Assembly: GCF_001632365.1 (NCBI RefSeq)
Contig: NW_024468540.1
Location: 1-64,000 of the forward strand
Length of the DNA stretch: 64,000 nt
Origin: Laetiporus sulphureus 93-53
Lineage: Eukaryota > Basidiomycota > Agaricomycetes > Polyporales > Laetiporaceae
Direction: 5' to 3'
Part shown: piece after piece, positions 11,601 through 19,932 of the stretch
Layout: each line of letters starts with the position of its first letter
Numbering within the stretch: position 1 is the stretch's first letter
Notes under the pieces: model-generated
What the model was told of the DNA's origin: nothing
Databases searched by the model: none
Seen by the model: the letters and a program-made list of their open reading frames with translations, nothing else
Made by a program: the position numbers and the translations under genes

Positions 11601-12391
11601 TGCCGGGTGTGGTAACGATGCTTCTGGAACAAGTTCGATTGGATGATCGTAGGGCTTTCTTGTGGGCATTTGTTCCGACTGCTTCTTGGAGAACACATCG
11701 CCATACTCGTGGAAGTGTTTGGGGACATAGGCTGACCAGTAGTCTTTGTCCTGTTCTCCTTTTTGCGGTGCTCTATCCTGATTCCTCTTGGTGTCAAGAC
11801 CCATAATGAGTGATGCTATGGCCTGTGCATCAGGGTCTTCTGATAGTGACACCCATCTAATGAAGCTGTCCATGTCATTCCAGTTGTCACCCAACTCCTG
11901 GGAACTGACGAACTCCATTAGGTCTTCGATGTGGAGGATGTTTGTGTCTTCCAGGTCCTCCTCCTGGATTGCTACCTGTGAGGGTGTGCATCTTTGTGGG
12001 CACCGGGTGAAATTGACTGTGAGTTTTCCCAATCCACTTCGGGATTATGCTCCTTGAGGAAACTCATGCCTAGTATAACATCTTTATGTCCTATATCGGT
12101 GACCAAAAGGCTTTGCCTGCTTGTGTGGTTTCCGATGGTTATACTTAGAAGAACCCTTTTCTTAATGGTTCCACCCTTGTTGTGAGATGCGTCTGCATTG
12201 TAAACCCTGATCTCTTTCTCGAGTGAGATCGTAGCGAGATTCAACTGATCAACCAGCCGTGGGTTGATGTAGCAAGAATATGCTCCTGAATTGAGGAGCG
12301 CCTCAGTCTGGACTTCCCTTACTCCCTGTTTGAGGTGAACAGGTAAATCGATCGTGTGTTTTGACGAACCAGTAAATGCGATGTATAACAA
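8250..12391 (-). pseudogene. pol of element 2: PR-RT-RNase H-IN-chromodomain-dUTPase
   Basis: The replication polyprotein. The protease part is in the frame of 11972-12391 (LLNSGAYSCYI, aspartic-protease-like, with Asn where other copies have Asp). A one-base deletion near 12027 shifts into a 1,062-codon open frame (8844-12032) holding RT (YLDDILIF, about residues 294-301 of that frame), RNase H ([13 protein letters not shown], about 432), integrase with an HHCC zinc site ([12 protein letters not shown], about 662-706), a catalytic core with DRGTQF and a Glu in TERVNQ, and a chromodomain ([25 protein letters not shown]) at the end. The frame continues past a TGA at 8844-8846 into a linker and dUTPase to 8250, with further TGAs at 8499 and 8469. 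All downstream parts share one frame, so Pol was probably about 1,330 residues. Confidence 0.93.
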
Positions 12392-12459
12392 ACTTGATAC
12401 TGGTACATGCGAGAGCGAGTAGATACTATTACAGTGTCTATGAGAACTCTGGCCAAACC

Positions 12460-14088
12460 TCAGAGAACCCGCCGAAGAAAATCCTCATCATCTTCTACCT
12501 CCGTGATCCTAGCTGCTTCGACAGCTGGTTCCGGTTCTGCCTCCTTTTCCTTTCCCTTTGCGTCGTAGCTGGCGATGAAAGCACAGACTGCTTCTTCCCT
12601 CACCTTGCTGTCGTCGGAGATGTCTGAGGCCATGTTTGAAGAAATTGCCCTTGTTGCTTGGCCCCGCTTTGGCATTTCGAATTTGCCTTTGTACTTGGGG
12701 TCTGGGCATCACTGTTTGAAAATGAAGGGGTGTTTCCCACATCGTACACACAGCTTTTTCTCCAGCCATCCTTCTTGCTCCTTGGTGAGGGTGGATACTC
12801 GATCCACGACCATTGCGTTGGGGTCTTTTGGGGCCCGTGGTGTTGATGATGATGATGTTGTTACTGTTCCGCATTGGCCTGCCTTGTCGGCTCTGAACTT
12901 GGACTCGAGTTGTAAGCAGAGGTCGAGGTATTCCGGCCATGTGATTGGGTCGGAAATGCCTAGGCTGTCTCGTGTGACCATTGCCTGTCGTACCTCCTTG
13001 CTTCGGTGTTCAGCGATGTAACCGATGAGTGCGGTGTGCCCTAAGTTGGTCTTAGTGGCCCATTGCCGGAACTGTTCTGCGAAGGAGACCATGGTAGGAT
13101 AGGTCTTTGCGCAGATCTCCTTCAAATGTTGTTGCGCATCCTTGTCCGGGTCGAGGGTCCTGTAGTTTACTCTGAGAATGTTGACGAAGTCTTCCCATGT
13201 GCCAAGTGCCTGCCGTGCTGCTGCTCTGGTCGCGTACTCAGACATGTATGTGAATGCGCCACCTTCCAAATGCAGCAGGGCCGTGGTAATCTTGTGTTCA
13301 TCGTCGTTGATCTCATTCCACCGCATCCATATACTGAGTTGTTGGAGCCAGTCCTCCAGACTTCCTTTGCCCGAGTAGTGTGGAGGTTCAGCAATTTTGA
13401 TGTGGGGCTTGTGTGATTGGACCATGCCGGATGTTTGACCTTGCATTGTAGTGACGCCGCTTGCTTTGAGCGAAGCTAGCTCGTGCCGCAGCTTAACGTT
13501 AGCTGCCTTGATTTCCATCATTTCTTTGCCTGTGTCGAGCATTGCCACCTGGGTTCCCGTGGGCTCGTCATTTAAAACCGCCATATGTGCATCTTGCGCA
13601 AGGATCCTATCCTTAAGCTTCCTGATCTCCGTCTGGAGAACTGCCTCCTTAAGTCGGTGTTCACTTTTGTTGTTTTGGATTAGCGATTCAAAGGCTTTCT
13701 TGTGCTCGTACATCTTGTTTCCGAGCACATTGTAGACCTTGGCGATTTCGGTAGTGGCTGTGAGCTTCATTGCGACGATTACCCATTCGCATATGTGGTC
13801 TGGGACTTCTCCGGGAGCGGACTGTCTGAGAGCATCTTCTAGGTGCTCGAATTGGTGTCCGTAAAACTCCCAGATGGATGGAACGTAGGCGGGTACAAGT
13901 GATGGTGTCGGGGATGCTGGTCCTCCAACTTGTGATGCAGAGTCCTGCAGTCCTAGTGCAGGTTCTGGTGAATTGCGCTGCGAGGTGCGTGGGGTGCTTC
14001 CGTTGTGTGCTGACTTGACATTTGTATTAAGAATGTCATCCATTCATTGCCTAAACATGGATGCGTGTGCACGATCGGCTGACTCCAT
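12460..14088 (-). pseudogene. gag of element 2
   Basis: A 542-codon reading frame from the ATG at 14088 (MESADRAHAS) to the TGA at 12460. It has a coiled-coil-like N-terminal part, a capsid domain (LEDWLQQLSIWMRWNEI..EYLDLCLQLESKFRADK), a Cys/His segment CVRCGKHPFIFKQ, and an acidic C-terminal tail (EVEDDEDFLRRVL). Two in-frame TGAs interrupt it, at 14044-14046 and 12709-12711; other copies have CGA (Arg) at both. Pol starts in the -1 frame relative to this gag, and the same offset is seen in elements 3 and 4. Confidence 0.9.
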
Positions 14089-14103
14089 TGTGATATAGGT
14101 AAA

Positions 14104-14958
14104 CTAATACAAAAAGTGCAAATATCTCGCTTTCGAGATAAAGACCAGAGCCTTGGCGATTTCCTGCAGCCTCTCTTCCTTTCCTATCTGCTTGAAACTG
14201 ATTCCTCCTATCTCCAGACAGACTTTGTTGATAACCTGCTTCTCGACGAATGTATATGTGTGCGTCCCTGTGTGTAGGCCGGTGCAGACCTTATCGAGCT
14301 CTGTGGCGAGGCTAAAGATGGGTCCTTGGTGCTCATCCTTGAGATGATATGAGAATGCTCCTAATATGGGTTGGAGCCTGAAGTGGGTAGCATCTACCTG
14401 CTTCGTAAGGGTCTCAATGTGGATCGTCGGCCTGACTCTGGAAGGGAGTGGGCGGATGGGACGTGCGACGGTGTTTGTCTTTATGAAGTTGGGTAGGGGA
14501 TGAGTTGGAATGGGAGCAATGACAGGGGGAGGAACTGCGTTGGAAGTGATAAGCTCTGGAGGTGGTGCCGGCTTGTGACTACCAGTGGTAAGACATCCTT
14601 TTCTGGGCTTGTAGCGTTCGAGCGGTGGGGTGCGATCGTGAGGTTTGCGGATGATTCCGCACTTTATAATGTGCATAGTATCGACAACCCTAGCTGCTGC
14701 GCGCTGCCTGTCTGTGGACGATGCGCCGAGTGATGCGAGTGTGAGGAGTCTTCCATGCTCCTTGTTGGTTTCCTGATGCTTGTAGTGGGCGTTGAGGTCG
14801 ATCCTGGGGGTGGCCTTGCGCTTTGAGGCTTTGGGCAGCTCAGAGTCTTGCTGAGGCTCACGCCAGATAGAGATCAGATTGGAATGTGTGTCAAAAAAGC
14901 CGCACGCTACGGCTGAAACTGCTTGCGCTGAAAATATGCAGTTGCTTGTGTTAGACAC
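14104..14958 (-). CDS. ORF0 of element 2, unknown protein upstream of gag
   Basis: 284 codons, intact, beginning MSNTSNCIFSAQAVSAVACGF about 36 bp inside the 5' LTR and ending TAG 15 bp before the gag ATG, in the same frame as gag. A proline-rich basic middle (PLERYKPRKGCLTTGSHKP) is followed by a likely helical C-terminal part (LATELDKVCTGLHTGTHTYT). No known domain. It stayed open while gag and pol of the same copy did not, and differs from the copy at 1638-2495 mostly by substitutions rather than stops, which hints at selection on the source element. Confidence 0.75.
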   Translation of the reverse strand: MSNTSNCIFSAQAVSAVACGFFDTHSNLISIWREPQQDSELPKASKRKATPRIDLNAHYKHQETNKEHGRLLTLASLGASSTDRQRAAARVVDTMHIIKCGIIRKPHDRTPPLERYKPRKGCLTTGSHKPAPPPELITSNAVPPPVIAPIPTHPLPNFIKTNTVARPIRPLPSRVRPTIHIETLTKQVDATHFRLQPILGAFSYHLKDEHQGPIFSLATELDKVCTGLHTGTHTYTFVEKQVINKVCLEIGGISFKQIGKEERLQEIAKALVFISKARYLHFLY

Positions 14959-14979
14959 TAAGCAGGGGTGCAGAAAATG

Positions 14980-14994
14980 TCAGATTGTTTCTAA
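14980..14994 (-). promoter_or_regulatory. Putative self-primer binding site of element 2
   Basis: Two bases inside the 5' LTR the minus strand reads AGAAACAATCTGA (14980-14992). There is no TGG start as in tRNA-primed sites. These 13 bases are the exact reverse complement of TCAGATTGTTTCT inside the LTR (complement at 15193-15205), about 30 bases after the TATA box. That is the arrangement expected for Tf1/sushi-type self-priming, in which the folded-back mRNA 5' end primes reverse transcription. The same pairing holds at 2517 and 38892. Confidence 0.75.
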
Positions 14995-15697
14995 TGTCAT
15001 GGTAACACCTGACAAGAGATCAAAAAGACTAAAAAGGGACAGTCACGTGGAACGTGCCGCCCTGATCCCCCTGATCCCTTAAATGGTGCAAGAGCCTGTT
15101 GACTTACTAGTTGATGTGGCGGACGCAGGCAAGGGATAGAGATATATGAGGGAGCTTATGAGCTCAGTGAGTGCTACAGGTAGTAGACGAGGAGAAACAA
15201 TCTGAGGTTTCGTCCTCTACATGGCTGGTCTTATATACATGTACAGCGGGCTATCTTACCTAAGCTACCTATCTACGGGTATAAGCTAATGGCCATACAT
15301 GAAACAATAGGATGTCCGGAAGTAGAACAATAAGTGGGAAGATCGATGGTTGCTGCAGTAATGCGTGTGCTCATCGTGCCTATCTTGGTTTCCCTTTTGT
15401 TCTCCGGTGTGAACATCGTGCCTATCTAGGCTTCTGGCTAAACTAATAGGAAGCGGAAGGCCGATGCATAACAATAGTCCTTGTTTCCTTTGTTCCCAAA
15501 TGGGTGCCTCTATTGTATCCTGGAATAGACAGGTCCGACCGTATCATCCGCGGGTCTGAACCATAACATGTGATGTGGACTATCACCTGATCTCTACACG
15601 TCGCATCTGTGGCTGAGTGGTGTGAGATATTGGTGAAGCACATGATCTGTGGTGTGAGAAAAGTCACGTGCAGACTTTGTGGCAAAAATCTGTGACA
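14995..15697 (-). repeat. 5' LTR of element 2
   Basis: 703 bp, TGTCATGG to CTGTGACA, directly followed by the target duplication ATCGC. Compared with the 3' LTR it lacks one copy of the CCCTGATCCC-type unit near 15060-15080. Confidence 0.96.
15193..15237 (-). promoter_or_regulatory. LTR promoter: TATA box and predicted transcript start
   Basis: On the minus strand TATATAAG (15230-15237) is followed about 30 bases later by TCAGATTGTTTCT (15193-15205). A start at or near 15205 would place the primer-complementary bases at the very 5' end of the RNA, as self-priming needs. The start is inferred from spacing. Confidence 0.65.
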
Positions 15698-15712
15698 ATC
15701 GCCTCCATAAGA

Positions 15713-16940
15713 ATGCTGCCATACACTCCAGTCATTCCGACTGTTCCCAGTCCAACTTCTAGAAATCCATCTACAGCACCACCACACACTCCCAATGGCC
15801 ATTCGGCAATGCCACCCTGGACCCAACCGCAACAGATGCCCGTCAACCCTCCCTTTGTTGGCGTACACCCCATGACAGGCACACCTGGATCTTACTTCAT
15901 GCCACCCGTTGTGCTGCTGCCTCAGCAAAGTCCCAGTGTTGCATCTGTCGGGAGCAATGGGTTTCCTCCAGATTGGACTGGATTTCCAACCATGTCGCCA
16001 TATGCACAGAGTGGGATGCCTCTCGCTTCGCATTTGCAAATGCCATTTGTCACGCCCGGTGCTGCATACGCTGCATTTCAGCTGCAGCTGCCTGCAGGTT
16101 AACCCATTTACCCTGGGATGTGGCCGACACCGATGATACCACAAATGGGTGGATTCACTCCATATCTGCTCAAGCCCAGGTCCCACAACCAACAGGCAGT
16201 GCTCCACCACCTCCGCTGATTTGTCATCAAGATGCAAGTGAATTTGACAAATTTGCAGAGGGTTCACATTGTACGTGAAACAGCAACTCATCAATACTAT
16301 CTACCTGACACTGCAATCCACAGATGGACCCGTTTTGTCTCCGCTTCTGGTCAAGAAGGTAAAAGCATGGTTGCAGCTGAACCCGCTGCTGATGCCGACT
16401 CCCGATGAAGAGGGGTGCAACTACATCAAGTGGAATATGCTCTTCTCCACCGCACAGTGCCAGCGCTCCTCTGACCCTGCCTATCACTCCTGGTCTGATG
16501 GCCGCTTCGCACCTGCGACCTGGCCACACGTGTCCCCCCTTCACCTTATATCCTGTCACATCCCATGGCCCATTGAAGTTTCTGCGTTTGATGAAGCCAT
16601 CGGCATCACATGTGGGGATGTCATCGAAGGCATACATGCATACATGAATGGGCACGTCGTGCAATGGCAGTTCGACTCCGCATCAGCAGACCATAAGCGT
16701 GTCATTTCAAATGCATTCTACCACAATCACTCGACGGTGCAGGGCATGCCCAGCAGGCAGCTACCACAAATGCTCCTCCACTTCGACTGGCTCAGGCAGG
16801 ATACGATGTTTGGTGGGATCGCAATCAATGAGCAGTTAGTCCAGGAGGTCTGCAGCGGGCCGCTGCTGTGTGTGTTTGAGTTGTTGTGTCGAAGGCACTA
16901 CCTGACATCTGAGCAGGAGATCTTGGAGCAGGAGGAGTGA
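15713..16940 (+). pseudogene. DUF6699-like host gene, decayed
   Basis: A proline-rich lead (TPVIPTVPSPTSRNPSTAPP, then YPGMWPTPMIPQMGGFTPYLL) is followed by a segment (16320-16890) that reads like the DUF6699 domain common in mushroom genomes: LQLNPLL, IKWNMLFS, ISCHIPWPIEVSAFDEAIGITCGDVIEGIHAYMN, DWLRQDTMFGGI. No function is known. The leading frame is cut by TAA at 16100-16102 in obvious coding context (probably CAA->TAA), and its continuation meets a TGA before the domain frame opens. Element 2 lies 15 bp upstream of the first possible ATG, so the gene also lost its promoter region. Introns may explain part of the frame change. Confidence 0.6.
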
Positions 16941-17379
16941 GAGAGGCAGGCGGATGCATGTGCGAGATGAAGGGGGCAGTCTCAGGCTACCTCATGAGTG
17001 ACCTCCACTACTGGGATGTCCTCGCAGAATGGTAGTCAAACTGATTCTGGAGATGGGGCTGAGTGATTCAAATCTGCGTTCGATGCTGTGTTTTTCTTTA
17101 TACCTCTACTAGCTCATACCCTTTCATAAGCCTGTTGAAATATGTAACACTCTTCTGTAGGCTGCAACGTTGTTGTGCGATGTATTAGTCTTGCTTAAGG
17201 GTACCTTGTGAACCTTGTGACTGTATTCTATTCTAGAGCACGTGTGTGCTTGTTGTCCATGCTCATCTATTTTGTCAATCCATTTGGTGCTCCAATGAAT
17301 ATTTGTGTCCGCAATGGTGAAATGTCCAATCCATGACAATAGAATAATATTGCAGAAGTAAACTATAGAACGATAGCAG
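16941..17379. other. Intergenic, no gene seen
   Basis: Between the converging ends of the DUF6699-like remnant and the ALG2 pseudogene. Nothing identifiable. Confidence 0.5.
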
Positions 17380-19048
17380 CTAGACAAACACACTCAAAAT
17401 GAGAGCAGCAAAAACTGCCAACAGAGCCCAGCATACAAGCAGCAAGGACGATGCCATGACGGGGCCCATCCCGACCACCTCCTTCAACACCTCTTCGAGT
17501 CCCTTCACCATAGTGTCCATACCAAAGTTCTCTCTCATGCATCGATGCGCCCTTTCTGTGAGCACCGTCCGCTCTGCTTCAGACAGACAGACGATTTCCG
17601 TTAACACCTCTGCCTACACTTCGGGCTCTGGAGGGCGCAGCCAGCCTGTCCATTCTTCCAGCGGTGAGTTGATCACGCTTTCCATAGGCCCTCCACTATT
17701 ACAGGCTGAGATCGGCAAGCCACAGACCATGCCCTCCACAGGCCTGATACCAAAGTGCTCCTTCATTGGTGTGTAGAGGAGTGCAAGGGTGGCAGGGGAG
17801 GTTGGCAGTGCTGAGTGTTGGGCTATGATGAAGTTGAGGAGGAAGCGGATGTCGGGAGAGGAAGGCATTAGATTGAAGGGTGGGATGGCGATGTGAGATG
17901 TGGAAGGCATGACGATGTTGAAGGTCAGTGAGTTGGCCTTTGCGCGGTCGATCAACCCGACGAGGGTCATCATATTGTCCTCCAATCTTGGATCATATCC
18001 ACCTGACATCCCTTGTTATCACAGACAACTTTGGCGAATAACTGCAAAATGCTCACCCACAATAACCAGCCTCATGCTCTCCTGCGATGGGAATGAGCCT
18101 GAAGCTCACTTTTTATGCCGCAATGCAAATGCATCAACTGCTAATGCAGTGTTCTTCTTCTTCTCAAAGCGATTCAACAATAGCAGCATCGGGCGACCTC
18201 TGCTCTTTGGCACATCTCAGCACATGCCACCCATGTGAAGTGATGGGGATGTACGAGGCAACCTGAATGATATCCAGATCCGAGGCATCATATGCCATCG
18301 CCTCATATGCTGACAAGTTAATCCCTGAATATACCACCTTGGGCATCGATGGAGTGGAAGGAAAGTGCTTTTGGAAGACTCGTGCGGTGAACTTCAAGTT
18401 GGCCAGAATAATATCTGCCTGTCTTGTTGTCACTTCCTCCAGCCAGTCCATCCAGTCCATCGGGAACCGATCCATCCTCTTCAGCATGCTCCCACTCCTC
18501 CGGCCTTTGCCCTCCACGTACGCCCCATCCGTGAGGAGCTTATCTGGGAAGTGACAGTAAAACACAACTCGTGTGTGACCGAACACATGCAGGAAGGGTA
18601 TACATGTTGACAATTGGTCTACAGAAGTAGACGTCGTATTTCGGTGAGGACGGGCGGAGCAGATAGGTCGTTAGGTGCAGTTGGCGGGCATGAGAGAAGA
18701 GGATGTGGAATTTGCCCTTGAACGAGCGCAGAAAAGGCAGTTCGATTCCATGCACCCGTAGGGTACCTGCATTCTGCCAATATGAGCATGGAATTGTACT
18801 ACGGTACGTGATTCGTGCATACCATCTCGAGTCTCGTTGAAACAATGGTTCAGATCGTGATGTGAGGTGTAAATGTCAACCTCATGCCCTAGCTTCTGCA
18901 GGCTGAGTGCAGTGTCCACAACCAAGCGTTCAGCACTGCCTGTGATGAAGGTGTCAGAGTAGTCAAGTCATGGTCACACGACCTAATCACCTATTTCAAG
19001 GTCGGGATGCACAAAGGCAATGCATAGCTTGGAAGATGAGGAAGCCAT
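17380..19048 (-). pseudogene. ALG2: ALG2 mannosyltransferase, nearly complete but with two lesions
   Basis: Intact ALG2 adds the second and third mannoses to the lipid-linked oligosaccharide at the ER. Exon 1 (18991-19048) reads MASSSSKLCIAFVHPDLEIG; exon 2 (18823-18939) [32 protein letters not shown]; exon 3 starts at 18766 ([16 protein letters not shown]) and runs on to DQLSTCIPFL, VVFYCHFPDKLL, ILANLKFTARVF, VVYSGIN. Later exons give LLLLNRFEKKKNTALA, GGYDPRLEDN, LLYTPMKEHFGIRPVEGMVCGLP and a C-terminal membrane segment (SSLLLVCWALLAVFAALILS). Introns have GT..AG borders. Breaks: one extra base near 18618-18626 in exon 3, and TAG at 17614-17616 where Trp is expected. The start motif IGGAE is altered to IGSAE. 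A working copy should exist elsewhere, because the gene is essential in yeast. Confidence 0.85.
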
Positions 19049-19333
19049 GCTTTGGCACTGAGCATGTTCAGAGTGACTCAACAGGTTCTATTAACGAAGG
19101 CAAAGCATACACATCACGTAAATGCAAAGTAAAAAGTGAAAACAGCAATTGAGGCGGAAAGTGGGGGAGTGGCAACGGGACCTTAATTTAGATGCCAGGT
19201 AGGCAATCTATTACGAATAGCGCTCAAGGCGATTTCTGCGTAGCGTTGATCAAATAGTATAGGAGTTTTAATTACCCCACAGCAATGAATACAACAACTT
19301 TCTAATAACCGCTCAAGCATGAAGGAAGGCCCG

Positions 19334-19701
19334 TCAATGATTGATCGTCATGGAAAAGTCCTTGAACCACGCATACTGATCCTTTGATGATGCATACTCC
19401 GGTTCATGTCCTCCAAAGAAAGTACTGTGGAAAAAGCGGTTAGCATTAATGGATGCTGCTATGATCAAAACTGATCTGAAGAATAGTCCTGCGAAGTGAA
19501 TGGGCTCCGAGGCCTACATAGCTTCGATGGCAAAAAGCTCAGCCGTCGGCACCACAGTGGGATAGACCATAGTCATGCTCATTGTCACTGATGTTACAGT
19601 TTCTGTGAGAGCACCAGGTTGAGCGCAGGTCACTGTTGTGTTGAAGGTGTTAGACATTGCTTGAGTGGCCGACCCGTTCACATATGACACTGCCATACAG
19701 T
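19334..19701 (-). pseudogene. 3' fragment(s) of unidentified secreted-type protein
   Basis: A short exon-like stretch (19334-19424, minus), STFFGGHEPEYASSKDQYAWF to NH-stop after a plausible AG acceptor, resembles the C terminus of fungal polysaccharide-lyase-like secreted proteins. A second open stretch (19514-19700) reads MAVSYVNGSATQAMSNTFN..ELFAIEAM and may belong to another gene. Element 3 begins directly upstream, so the 5' part is lost. Family assignment is weak. Confidence 0.35.
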
Positions 19702-19932
19702 AAAGGCAAATTCGAAATGCCAAAATGAGGACAAGCAACAAGAGCAATATCAACAATGGCATCATCCAGCAGCTCCAATGACAGCAAGATGAGAGAAGAA
19801 GCAGTCTGCGCCTTCCTCGCCAGCTATGATGCGAAGGGAAAAGAGAAGGAGGCAGAACTGGAACCAGCTGTCGAAGCAGCTAGGATCACAGAGGTAGAAG
19901 ATGATGAGGATTTTCTTTGGCAGGTTCTCTGA
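19702..19932 (+). pseudogene. 3' end of gag, element 3
   Basis: Reads KFEMPK-stop-GQATRAIS..AFLASYDAKGKEKEAELEPAVEAARITEVEDDEDFLWQVL and ends TGA at 19930-19932, matching the gag tail of the other copies. The stop after MPK replaces an Arg codon (CGG/CGA->TGA class). Confidence 0.85.

Larger units (their letters stand above)
7510..15697 (-). mobile_element. Element 2: complete Ty3/Gypsy chromovirus with dUTPase
   Basis: An 8,188-bp minus-strand element with both LTRs (7510-8231 and 14995-15697) and a perfect 5-bp target duplication ATCGC at 7505-7509 and 15698-15702. Order in its own direction: 5' LTR, primer site, ORF0, gag, pol (protease, RT, RNase H, integrase, chromodomain, dUTPase), polypurine tract, 3' LTR. 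It landed about 15 bp upstream of a possible ATG of a DUF6699-like gene. The LTRs differ by scattered substitutions and by a block of about 19-20 bp missing from the 5' LTR, so it is not recent. Gag has two in-frame stops, pol one frameshift and three stops. Confidence 0.97.

Noticed and set aside
19514..19765. Minus-strand frame starting MMPLLILLLLLVLILAF, looking like a signal peptide or membrane protein
   Set aside because: The hydrophobic start is antisense to the gag fragment of element 3, which begins at about 19702; it is a junction artefact. Only the part below 19700 could be host coding.
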